Shown here piece after piece: positions 1 through 7,081 of a stretch of 64,000 nt of DNA; positions within the stretch are counted from its first letter, which is position 1, and the number at the start of each line of letters is the position of its first letter. The notes under the pieces were generated by a model. It was not told the DNA's origin, did not search any database, and saw nothing but the letters and a program-made list of their open reading frames with translations. A program made the position numbers and the translations under genes. The stretch is taken from the NCBI RefSeq assembly GCF_001718835.1, contig NZ_CP013444.1, forward strand, positions 1,426,001-1,490,000. The letters are read 5' to 3'. Source of the stretch: Burkholderia cepacia (GTDB lineage: Bacteria > Pseudomonadota > Gammaproteobacteria > Burkholderiales > Burkholderiaceae).

Positions 1-474
1 CCGGTCGGCGTCGCGCGCGACGACGGCCGTCATCAGCTTCGAGATCGACGCGATCGGCCGCACCGTGCGTGCGTTGCGCGCCAGCAGCGGCGTGCCGGAG
101 TCGACGTCGAGCACGTAGGCCGCACGGGAATGCAGGGCATTGACCGCGCGAGGGGTGTAGCCGCAGCTCGCCAGCAGGCGGGGTTTGGTCGTGGGGCGAG
201 GGCGCGCCGAGGCGGCGCGTTTCGCGCGACGGTGTTGCGGGGCCGGCGCGGCGTGGTGCTTGACCGCGTGATGTCGCGCGCGGGGGCGGTGGTGTCGGCC
301 AAGCTTGCGGTGCGTTGGCGGTTTCTTGAGCTTGGCGGGTGTCGCATGCCCCTGCGCGGGACGGTGCGTCGCGCGATGGGCGGACGCGTTTGACATGAAC
401 GCGCACAACAGAAGCGACGCGATGATCAACAGAAAGGTCCGGGCGCGGGGGACGCGCACGATGATGCCAGTCAA
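1..474 (-). CDS. pbpG: D-alanyl-D-alanine endopeptidase (PBP7-like), 5' part only
   Basis: Peptidase S11 family, periplasmic penicillin-binding protein that cuts peptidoglycan cross-links. The 158 codons in view show a hydrophobic signal segment (FLLIIASLLLCAF), a long His/Arg/Lys-rich linker, then the start of the catalytic domain with AAYVLDVDSGTPLLARNA and the SxxK motif SISKLM, holding the acylated Ser. The rest lies beyond the left edge. The start is read as TTG at 474 because an AAGGAG box sits 8 bases upstream and no in-frame ATG precedes the signal segment; a GTG a few codons later is the alternative. The basic linker of about 75 residues is unusual. The endopeptidase rather than carboxypeptidase assignment rests on family resemblance of the visible part. 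Confidence 0.75.
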   Translation of the reverse strand, partial: MTGIIVRVPRARTFLLIIASLLLCAFMSNASAHRATHRPAQGHATPAKLKKPPTHRKLGRHHRPRARHHAVKHHAAPAPQHRRAKRAASARPRPTTKPRLLASCGYTPRAVNALHSRAAYVLDVDSGTPLLARNARTVRPIASISKLMTAVVARDADR

Positions 475-603
475 GCGGCAATCTCCTTTTTCACGCGGGA
501 TGGGCAGGCGCAATGCGCGAGCGGCGAAGAGGTGCGGGAGATTATAAGGGCGATCACGGCGCGCGACGAGCCGGGAACCCGCCTTGGCGGCGTATGCAAC
601 GCG

Positions 604-1479
604 TCACGCGCCCTTGATCGCGGCACGCATGAACGAGACAAAGCGCGCCGTCACGGGATCGTCGCGATCCGACGGCCACGCCAGCCCGACGCGCCACTTC
701 GCGTGCTTGCCGGGCAGCGGCAGCACTGTCGCATCGCGCAGCAGGTACTGCGCGCGCGACGGAATGAACGCGACGCCGACACCGGCCGCGACCGACGTCA
801 GCACCGACTGCACGTCCTCGGCCTGCTGCGTCACGTGCGGCACGAAACGGCGCTCGACGCACCAACGGTCGATCTGCGCGGCGAGCCCCGGGCCCCGCGC
901 ACGCTGCAGCGCGATGAAGCCGATCTCGTTGAGCACGTCGAGATCGGCCGGCACGCGCGTATGGCGAAGCTGCGGCGGCACCGCCAGCGCGAGCCCTTCA
1001 TCGATCACCTTGAACGACGACAGCTCGTCCCCGGGCGGCAGGCGCATGAAGCCCGCATCCAGCTTGCCGGCCAGTATGCGGCGCGCCTGCTCGGCGGACG
1101 ACAGGTCGCTCAGCGTGACCGCAATGCCCGGATGGCGGCGACGAAACTCCGCGACCCGCTTCGGCACGATCGTCAGCACCGACAGGCAGATGCCGAGCCG
1201 CAGATGCCCGCGCTGCCCGCTGGTCGCCTCCCGTGCGCGCGCGAGGATCTCGTCGGCATCGCGCACGAGCGCCTGCGCATCGGGCAGGAAACGCTCACCG
1301 AACGGCGTCAGCTCCGCGCCGTGCCGCCCGCGCTCGAACAGCCTGCCGCCGAGGCTTGTCTCCAGCGCGCCGATCTGCTTGCTCAGTGCCGGCTGGCTCA
1401 TGTGCAGCGCATCGGCCGCGCGGCTGAAATGGCACAGCTCGGTGACGGTCAGGAACGTCCTGAGGAGTTTCAGTTCCAT
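604..1479 (-). CDS. LysR-family transcriptional regulator
   Basis: A 291-residue LysR regulator of normal length. The N-terminal winged helix-turn-helix is clear (LLRTFLTVTELCHFSRAADA, then MSQPALSKQIGALE), followed by a linker helix and a type 2 periplasmic-binding-like effector domain from about residue 90. The ATG at 1479 is the first start and directly precedes the helix-turn-helix. No structural gene is divergently transcribed next to it; a 500-base gap separates it from a small winged-helix gene, so the target and effector cannot be inferred. Confidence 0.9.
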   Translation of the reverse strand: MELKLLRTFLTVTELCHFSRAADALHMSQPALSKQIGALETSLGGRLFERGRHGAELTPFGERFLPDAQALVRDADEILARAREATSGQRGHLRLGICLSVLTIVPKRVAEFRRRHPGIAVTLSDLSSAEQARRILAGKLDAGFMRLPPGDELSSFKVIDEGLALAVPPQLRHTRVPADLDVLNEIGFIALQRARGPGLAAQIDRWCVERRFVPHVTQQAEDVQSVLTSVAAGVGVAFIPSRAQYLLRDATVLPLPGKHAKWRVGLAWPSDRDDPVTARFVSFMRAAIKGA

Positions 1480-1978
1480 TCCGGAAAAGAATCGTATCGG
1501 TCAAAACATTCATTTTACTGATCGATCGGCAGCGCGTTCAATACGCACATGTCTTTTCCGAAATCGTCCTCCATGTCTGTTGGCCCTTCGATGCAGCACC
1601 CGATTGCCGAGGCCGGTGAGCCCGCCGCCGTGAACGCCTGCGCCGCCGGCGACGAGCGCGACGCGTCGCCGGTTCGCGGTCCCGATCCGCGCGGCGGGCG
1701 TGGCCGCCGCGTCCGCTTCGGCGACGCGATACCCGACGCGCCCGCACGCGCAGCGACAGGCGCGATCGCGATCAGCTTCGCCGTCGTGTCGCGCAAGCAT
1801 TGGCCCCGCTGAGCGCCGGCGCGTCGTTTCCCGTCGCATCCTGTCGTGACGGAAGCGGTATAGTGTGCCGGCCATCACAATGCGCTTGCCCGGTGGCAAG
1901 CGCATTGTGATGGCCGGCAGGAGGCGGCACTGTGCTCCTGACGCACGCTTAGTTCATGAACTCTGCCGCACGAAACCG
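1480..1978. other. intergenic region with a large inverted repeat
   Basis: About 500 bases between the LysR gene and the small winged-helix gene. Open frames exist on both strands (for example 1515-1796 minus and 1549-1812 plus), but they have the composition of GC-rich noise, no clear ribosome site and no recognisable motif. The only clear structure is the perfect inverted repeat at 1866-1919, annotated separately. Confidence 0.6.
1866..1919. repeat. perfect 25-bp inverted repeat with 4-base loop
   Basis: Arms 1866-1890 and 1895-1919 are exact reverse complements; the loop is CGGT. The left arm begins TGCCGGCCATCACAATGCGC. There is no T-run on either side, so it is not a typical intrinsic terminator. 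The right arm ends 59 bases before the ATG at 1979, so it would lie in the promoter or leader of that gene. It could be a regulator site, a strong RNA hairpin or a dispersed palindromic repeat; the sequence does not decide. Confidence 0.9.
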
Positions 1979-2254
1979 ATGACCACCGCATCACACGAAG
2001 ACGACCTCGATCCCGCACTCGTCGCGACGCTCGCAACGCTGAACGACGCCGCGAGCGATCCGGCCGGCAAGACCTGGTCGTTGCCGAAGATCGCGAAACG
2101 CACGCAACTGCCGATGAGCACGCTGCGCCGCGTGCTGACGCAGCTCGATGCCGGTGGCCTGACCATGACCACCTTGCGTGAAGACGGCACCGGCAGCGCC
2201 GCGCTGACCGACGAAGGGCGCGCCGTGTGCGCGCAGCTCTTCGATGCGACGTAA
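1979..2254 (+). CDS. small winged helix-turn-helix DNA-binding protein
   Basis: A 91-residue protein consisting almost only of a winged-helix domain. The segment TWSLPKIAKRTQLPMSTLRR looks like a helix-turn-helix, followed by a second helix (VLTQLDAGGL) and a wing (MTTLREDGTGSAALTDEGRA), as in MarR/IclR-type DNA-binding domains. The frame stays open upstream to about 1865, through the inverted repeat, but the ATG at 1979 starts a normal acidic N-terminus (MTTASHEDDLDPALVATLA). It is the only gene downstream of the inverted repeat, so autoregulation there is possible. It converges on the outer-membrane protein gene. Confidence 0.75.
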   Translation: MTTASHEDDLDPALVATLATLNDAASDPAGKTWSLPKIAKRTQLPMSTLRRVLTQLDAGGLTMTTLREDGTGSAALTDEGRAVCAQLFDAT

Positions 2255-2284
2255 AAAAGGCGGGCCGCCGAAGCAGCCCACCTT
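2253..2284 (-). terminator. intrinsic terminator of the outer-membrane protein gene
   Basis: Read on the minus strand, AAGGTGGGC and GCCCGCCTT pair as a 9-bp stem (one G-U pair in RNA) and run into six T's. It sits 24 bases after the stop of the gene ending at 2309 and overlaps the last bases of the convergent winged-helix gene. Confidence 0.8.
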
Positions 2285-2308
2285 CGATTGTCGCGAGTCC
2301 GCGGCGTC

Positions 2309-3052
2309 TTACCACCGCACCGTGACGCCGCCCATCACCGAATGATCGTAGGTCTGGTCGTTCAGCCCGCGCCGATAGCCGATGTCGAGATCGAGCCACG
2401 GCTTCGGCGAATAGATCGCACCCGCGATCGCGAATGCTGGATTCGCGCCGGCGCCGGGCTCGGCATTCCGTGACATCCCGACGTCGACGACCAGCTGCAG
2501 CTTGTCCGTCGCGCGATAGATCGCCGCGCCGGAAACCTGCCAGATCGACGTCAGGTCGCCCTGGCGATTCGGCTGGTACGTGATGCCCGCATTCGCGAGG
2601 AACGAAAACCGCGCGACGTCGAGCTGTGCGAGCAGCGTTGCGCCGGCACCCGCGCGGCCGGTGCCGAGCCCGCGCCGGTCGTTGCCGGTCGGCGTCGTCA
2701 CCCTGGGCTTGAGCGCGACACTGAACGGCCCGTGCTCGACGAACCGCCATTTCATGCCGACCTCGACATCGCCGAACCCCGCCCCGTTCTCGTCCGACCG
2801 CGTCTGCAGATGCGTGTAAGGCACGTTCACGTAGAGATCGACGCGTTCGCCGAATCCGCGCGTGAGCGTCGCGTTCCACAATCCGTGCCGCCCGGTCTCT
2901 GCCTGTTTCGAGGTTTCCTCGGCGTTCAGTTCCAGTTGCCAGTTCGCATTGCCCTGCGTGCCCGTGTCGTCGCTGACGAGCGGATGGGCCGCGTATGTGC
3001 CCGACGGCGCGAAGAGGGCGCCGGCGACGGCGAGCGGTAGCATTCGTTTCAT
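2309..3052 (-). CDS. outer-membrane beta-barrel 'transporter' family protein
   Basis: A 247-residue exported protein. MKRMLPLAVAGALFAPSGTYA is a typical Sec signal peptide; the mature part alternates short polar and hydrophobic stretches (LYVNVPYTHLQTR, FSFLANAGITYQP, LDLDIGYRRGLND) and ends in VTVRW with a terminal aromatic residue, as in outer-membrane barrels. It resembles proteins annotated as transporters of the MetA/phenol-degradation type; substrate unknown. The ATG at 3052 has GGGAG upstream, whereas the longer open frame would put charged residues before the signal peptide. It lies downstream of mgtA on the same strand, but a strong hairpin separates them. Confidence 0.8.
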   Translation of the reverse strand: MKRMLPLAVAGALFAPSGTYAAHPLVSDDTGTQGNANWQLELNAEETSKQAETGRHGLWNATLTRGFGERVDLYVNVPYTHLQTRSDENGAGFGDVEVGMKWRFVEHGPFSVALKPRVTTPTGNDRRGLGTGRAGAGATLLAQLDVARFSFLANAGITYQPNRQGDLTSIWQVSGAAIYRATDKLQLVVDVGMSRNAEPGAGANPAFAIAGAIYSPKPWLDLDIGYRRGLNDQTYDHSVMGGVTVRW

Positions 3053-3077
3053 CACATCTCCCGAAAAGCGTTGCGCG

Positions 3078-3110
3078 CGGCGGACCCGCGCATTGCGTGC
3101 GGGTCCGCCG
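3078..3110 (-). terminator. probable terminator after mgtA
   Basis: A perfect 12-bp stem (CGGCGGACCCGC at 3078-3089 with its complement at 3099-3110, 9-base loop) lies between the mgtA stop and the next gene on the same strand. The T-rich stretch (CTTTTC) comes about 15 bases after the stem, so termination may be incomplete or the hairpin may stabilise mRNA. Confidence 0.5.
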
Positions 3111-3128
3111 ATGTTCAGGCGCAAGGAA

Positions 3129-5894
3129 TCAGAACCACTGCTTGTAGCGGCGCACGTAGATCGTCTTGACGATCTGCGCGAGCAGGATGTAGCCGACCAT
3201 CGTCGCGGCGAGCCACGGCCAGAAGGTGCCCGGCAGGTGCATGAAGCCGAGCGACTCCGCGAACGGCGAGAACGGCAGCCAGCAGCCGATCGCGATCGCG
3301 GTGAACGTCGACAGCAGCACCGGCAGCGCGGCCGTGCTCTGCAGGAACGGGATCTTCTGCGTGCGCAGCAGGTGCACGACGAGCGTCTGCGACACGAGGC
3401 TCTCGATGAACCAGCCCGAGTTCATCACGATCTGGCCGCCCGCACCGCCGTTCAGGTGATACATCGCCCCCGCGCCGAATACCGTCCACATCAGGATGTA
3501 CGTCGTGATGTCGAACACCGACGACGTCGGCCCGACCCACAGCATGAAGCGGCTGATGTTGCCGGCTTCCCACTTGCGCGGCTTCTTCAGGAACTCGGGA
3601 TCCATCCTGTCCCACGGCAGCAGCATCTGCGACGTGTCGTAGATCAGGTTCAGCACGAGCAGCTGCGTCGCGAGCATCGGCTCCCACGGCAGGAACGCGC
3701 TGGCGACGAGCACCGAGAACACGTTGCCGAAGTTCGAGCTCGCGGTCATGTTCAGGTACTTCAGGATGTTGCCGAACGTCTCGCGGCCCTTGATCACGCC
3801 TTCCTCGAGCACCATCAGGCTCTTTTCGAGCAGGATGATGTCGGCGGTTTCCTTCGCGATGTCGGCGCCGCTGTCGACCGAGATGCCGACGTCGGCGTCG
3901 CGCAGCGCGGGGGCGTCGTTGATGCCGTCGCCGAGGAAGCCGACCGTGTGGCCGTTCGCCTGCAGCGCCTTGACGATGCGTGCCTTCTGCAGCGGCGTCA
4001 GCTTCGCGAACACGGTCGTGCGTTCGACGACCTGCGCGAGCGTCGCGTCGTCGAGCGCTTCGATCTCCGTGCCGAGGATCGGCTTGCCGGGTTCGAGCCC
4101 GACCTGGCGGCACACCTTCATCGTGACGATCGGGTTGTCGCCTGTCAGCACCTTCACCGCGACACCGTTTTCGCGCAGCGCGGCGAGCGCCGGCGCGGCC
4201 GATTCCTTCGGCGGGTCGAGGAAGGTCAGGAAGCCGCGCACGACGAGGTCGTGTTCGTCGGCGGTGCGGTACTGCTGGCGCTCGTCGCCGCGCGGGATCG
4301 TGCGCGTCGCGAGCACGAGCACGCGGAAGCCGTCTTCGTTGTACGCGCTGGCCTGTTCGAGCAGCCGCTTGCGCGCGACGAAGTCGAGCGGACGCACGCC
4401 GTCTTCATCCTGCACGTGCGTGGAGACGGCCAGCATCTCCTCGACCGCGCCCTTGCAGACCAGCAGGTGCGCGCCGCGCGTATCCTCGACGACGACCGAC
4501 AGGCGGCGCCGTACGAAGTCGAACGGCAGTTCGTCGATCTTCTTGTAGCCCTGCGGCTTCACGCGCTCGCCGATCTCGTCGGCACGTGCGACCACCGCGA
4601 TGTCGATCAGGTTCTTCTGGCCGCTCTGGTGGAAGCTGTTCAGCCAGCCGAGCCGCAGGATCTCCTCGTTCTTGTGGCCCGACAGGTCGAGATGATGCTC
4701 GAGGATGATCTTGTCCTGCGTGAGCGTGCCGGTCTTGTCGGTGCACAGCACGTCCATCGCGCCGAAGTTCTGTACCGAGTTCAGGCGTTTCACGACGACC
4801 TTGCGGCGCGCCATCGCGACCGCGCCGCGCGCGAGGTTCGCGCTGACGATCATCGGCAGCATCTCGGGCGTGAGGCCCACGGCCACCGCGAGCGCGAACG
4901 TGAGCGCGCTCAGCCAGTCGCCCTTGGTCAGCCCGTTGATCATGAACACGATCGGCACCATCACGAACATGAACTTGATCAGCAGCCAGCTCACGCTCGC
5001 GACGCCGCGGTCGAAGCTCGTCTCGATGCGCTTGTGGCTCACGACGTTGCGCGCGAGCGAGCCGAAGTAGGTGTCCTCGCCGGTCGCGACGACGACGGCC
5101 GTCGCCGTGCCGCTGACCACGTTGGTGCCCATGAAGCAGACATTCTCGAGATCGAGCAGCGATGCGGATGCATCGTTCGCCGTACCGTCTGCGGGCGAGC
5201 TCGCGGATTTGCCGGCCACCGCGCCGAGCGTGTCGTACTTCTCGACCGGCAGCGCTTCGCCGGTCAGCACGGCCTGGCTGATGAACAGGTCGCGCGACGC
5301 GAGCAGGCGCACGTCCGCCGGAATCATGTCGCCGGCCGACAGGTGCACGATGTCGCCGGCCACGACTTCGCGCATCGGCACCTCGCGGCGGGACGGCTCG
5401 GACGTGTCGGTCACCGCGCGCTGCACGGTCGCGGTCGTGCGGACCATCGCCTTCAGCTTCTCGGCCGCGCGCAGCGAGCGGAATTCCTGCACGAAGCGCA
5501 GCAGCGCGCTGATCGTGACCATCGTCAGCAGGATCGTCATGCCGACGTAGTCGCGATCGTCGGGTGCGGCGAACCAGACGTCGGTGAAGAAGCTGATGGC
5601 GGCCAGCACCAGCAGCACGTAGACGAACGGGTTGTGGAACGAGAGCAGCAGCTGGCGGGTCCAGTGCGGCGGCTTGTCGTGCGCGATTTCGTTCGGGCCG
5701 TCGTGCTGCAGGCGGCCGGCGGCCTGGTCGTAGGTGAGGCCGCGCGTGCTGGTGTTCAGCGACTTCAGCGTGTCTTCGAGCGGACGCGCTGCTTCCTGCG
5801 CGGCGCGCATGATGCGCGGTTCGTTCTGCGGGCCGGCGCCGGCCTTGATGAAGCCGCGTTGTTTCTTGTGCGAGGTGTTGTGTCGTGTTGTCAT
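3129..5894 (-). CDS. mgtA: magnesium-translocating P-type ATPase
   Basis: Inner-membrane P3B-type ATPase importing Mg2+, 921 residues, close to MgtA/MgtB family length. Features in order: cation-ATPase N domain (about 40-110), actuator motif TGEALP (211-216), transmembrane helix with TPEMLPMIV (342-350) typical of Mg2+ ATPases, phosphorylation motif DKTGT (Asp386), nucleotide domain, hinge GDGINDAPALRDADVG, and C-terminal membrane helices. The ATG at 5894 has AAGGAG 6 bases upstream. A short proline-rich ORF with its own ribosome site ends 47 bases upstream, suggesting translation-coupled control of the kind known for enterobacterial mgtA. Confidence 0.95.
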   Translation of the reverse strand: MTTRHNTSHKKQRGFIKAGAGPQNEPRIMRAAQEAARPLEDTLKSLNTSTRGLTYDQAAGRLQHDGPNEIAHDKPPHWTRQLLLSFHNPFVYVLLVLAAISFFTDVWFAAPDDRDYVGMTILLTMVTISALLRFVQEFRSLRAAEKLKAMVRTTATVQRAVTDTSEPSRREVPMREVVAGDIVHLSAGDMIPADVRLLASRDLFISQAVLTGEALPVEKYDTLGAVAGKSASSPADGTANDASASLLDLENVCFMGTNVVSGTATAVVVATGEDTYFGSLARNVVSHKRIETSFDRGVASVSWLLIKFMFVMVPIVFMINGLTKGDWLSALTFALAVAVGLTPEMLPMIVSANLARGAVAMARRKVVVKRLNSVQNFGAMDVLCTDKTGTLTQDKIILEHHLDLSGHKNEEILRLGWLNSFHQSGQKNLIDIAVVARADEIGERVKPQGYKKIDELPFDFVRRRLSVVVEDTRGAHLLVCKGAVEEMLAVSTHVQDEDGVRPLDFVARKRLLEQASAYNEDGFRVLVLATRTIPRGDERQQYRTADEHDLVVRGFLTFLDPPKESAAPALAALRENGVAVKVLTGDNPIVTMKVCRQVGLEPGKPILGTEIEALDDATLAQVVERTTVFAKLTPLQKARIVKALQANGHTVGFLGDGINDAPALRDADVGISVDSGADIAKETADIILLEKSLMVLEEGVIKGRETFGNILKYLNMTASSNFGNVFSVLVASAFLPWEPMLATQLLVLNLIYDTSQMLLPWDRMDPEFLKKPRKWEAGNISRFMLWVGPTSSVFDITTYILMWTVFGAGAMYHLNGGAGGQIVMNSGWFIESLVSQTLVVHLLRTQKIPFLQSTAALPVLLSTFTAIAIGCWLPFSPFAESLGFMHLPGTFWPWLAATMVGYILLAQIVKTIYVRRYKQWF

Positions 5895-5941
5895 GAGTCG
5901 CTCCTTGCGCACGAGGCGGCGGGCGGGGAGCGACCGTCACG

Positions 5942-6100
5942 TTATCGACGCACGAGCGCTCCCCGCCGCGTCGCGTCAGGCGCGATCGGCTGTGGATCGG
6001 TGAGGGCGGGAACGCTCGCCGGCGCGCGATGCGCGATCGGACGTGCCGCGCACATGGCCGCGCCGGCGAGCGGTAATCGACTACTGTCGTCCGGGTTCAT
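5942..6100 (-). CDS. putative mgtA leader peptide
   Basis: A 52-residue ORF upstream of mgtA with AGGAG placed 5 bases before its ATG. It starts MNPDDSSRLP and holds eight prolines (for example APASVPALTDPQPIAPD), ending in RRGALVRR. Salmonella and E. coli mgtA are preceded by a short proline-rich, acidic-start leader (mgtL) whose translation responds to proline and Mg2+. The position, the N-P-D-D opening and the proline content fit the same logic, but homology to mgtL is not claimed and the peptide is longer. No membrane segment or known domain is seen. Confidence 0.5.
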   Translation of the reverse strand: MNPDDSSRLPLAGAAMCAARPIAHRAPASVPALTDPQPIAPDATRRGALVRR

Positions 6101-6507
6101 CTGCACTCCTGCTGGTTGGCGGTCGGCGGCGCGGGCGGTCGATGGCGGTGCGTGCGAGACGGCACGCACGCCGGACGGCACGCGAACGGAAGGCGCACGC
6201 AGCAGCGCTGCGCGCGGGACGAGCGTGCGCGACCACGCGAGCGGTCACGTATCGTTCGAAAAAATTCGGCGGGAGATCTGGCCGGTCAGGCCGGAAGGGC
6301 GCCGCATCCTGCTTCCCGGGATGCGGCAGAAGACGAGGCTCTGCGCGTTTTCCTCAGGCAGCAGTCAAGTTGGTCAAGCACCAACTACAACTCGCATCGG
6401 TGTTCACAGAACACTCCATGTAATTAGACGGGAGCGATGGTAATGGGTCGCTGTGCGAAGCGTCAACCCTTTCGTCGGACTTTTTTTCCGCCTGCGTCGG
6501 CCGCTTG
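6101..6507. other. mgtA upstream region
   Basis: About 400 bases between the mgtA leader ORF and the end of the cupin gene, presumably holding the mgtA promoter and 5' leader RNA. A 9-bp stem (6301-6309 with 6319-6327, 9-base loop) is visible, and the part from about 6360 to 6480 is less GC-rich, which would suit a promoter. I see no convincing gene here; open frames on the plus strand are Arg-rich noise. Confidence 0.5.
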
Positions 6508-6924
6508 TCATGCGTCGTCGGCCGGATCGTAAGGCTGCACCGTTTCCTGCTCGCCGGGCGCGTTGCGCGCGATGACCGCGCGCACGGCGGTCGTGTCGCT
6601 CAGGTTGAACGCCTGATGCGGGACGCCGGGCGGAATGAACAGGAACTCGCCGGCCGCGGTGGCGATCGACTTGCGCAACCCCGGGCCATAGCGCGTTTCG
6701 ACGCGTCCTTCGAGGACGTAGACGGCGGTCTCGAAGCCGACGTGAACATGCGCGGTCGCATGTCCGCCGGGCGGGATCACGACGATGTGCATCGACAGCC
6801 CGGTCGCGCCCGCGGTTTGCGCGGAAATGCCGACGAAATAGGGCAGGCGCTGGGCCGTGTCGATCTTCCGGTCGGGGCGGACCGCGACGAGCGGCGCATC
6901 CGCGTGATGGCTGGCTGGGGACAT
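6508..6924 (-). CDS. cupin-domain protein
   Basis: A single small beta-barrel cupin of 138 residues. Motif 1 is GGHATAHVHVGFETAVYVLEG (His-x-His and downstream Glu as metal ligands) and motif 2 is GEFLFIPPGVPHQAFN. The ATG at 6924 has AAGGAG upstream; the frame stays open 18 codons further but lacks a ribosome site there. Such proteins can be metal-dependent oxygenases, isomerases or sugar-binding proteins; nothing nearby fixes the substrate. Appears monocistronic. Confidence 0.85.
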   Translation of the reverse strand: MSPASHHADAPLVAVRPDRKIDTAQRLPYFVGISAQTAGATGLSMHIVVIPPGGHATAHVHVGFETAVYVLEGRVETRYGPGLRKSIATAAGEFLFIPPGVPHQAFNLSDTTAVRAVIARNAPGEQETVQPYDPADDA

Positions 6925-7024
6925 GGGCGCTCCTTCGAATGGCCCGAACGCTTCGCCTGCGACGAAATTGCGACGCACGGCGCGTCAGATCGATTCTAGG
7001 TCACGCGGCGCGCGCCGGAAGCGA

Positions 7025-7057
7025 AACGGGCCTTCGGCATGCCGCCGAAGGCCCGTT
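7025..7057 (-). terminator. intrinsic terminator of the serine protease gene
   Basis: Perfect 14-bp stem AACGGGCCTTCGGC (7025-7038) with its complement at 7044-7057 and a 5-base loop, followed on the minus strand by TTT. It lies 25 bases after the stop of the protease gene. Confidence 0.8.
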
Positions 7058-7081
7058 CACAGCCGCGTCACCGACGAAACG

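Noticed and set aside
1515..1905. Minus-strand frames in the gap before the winged-helix gene
   Set aside because: No ribosome site, no recognisable fold, repeats of Arg/Ala/Gly codons; treated as non-coding.
2862..6443. Open plus-strand frame of about 1190 codons antisense to mgtA
   Set aside because: Same GC-bias mirror; the minus strand has all P-type ATPase motifs.
6480..6490. Run of seven T's near the cupin stop, considered as a terminator
   Set aside because: T's are on the plus strand, no stem precedes them, and the cupin gene is read on the minus strand.
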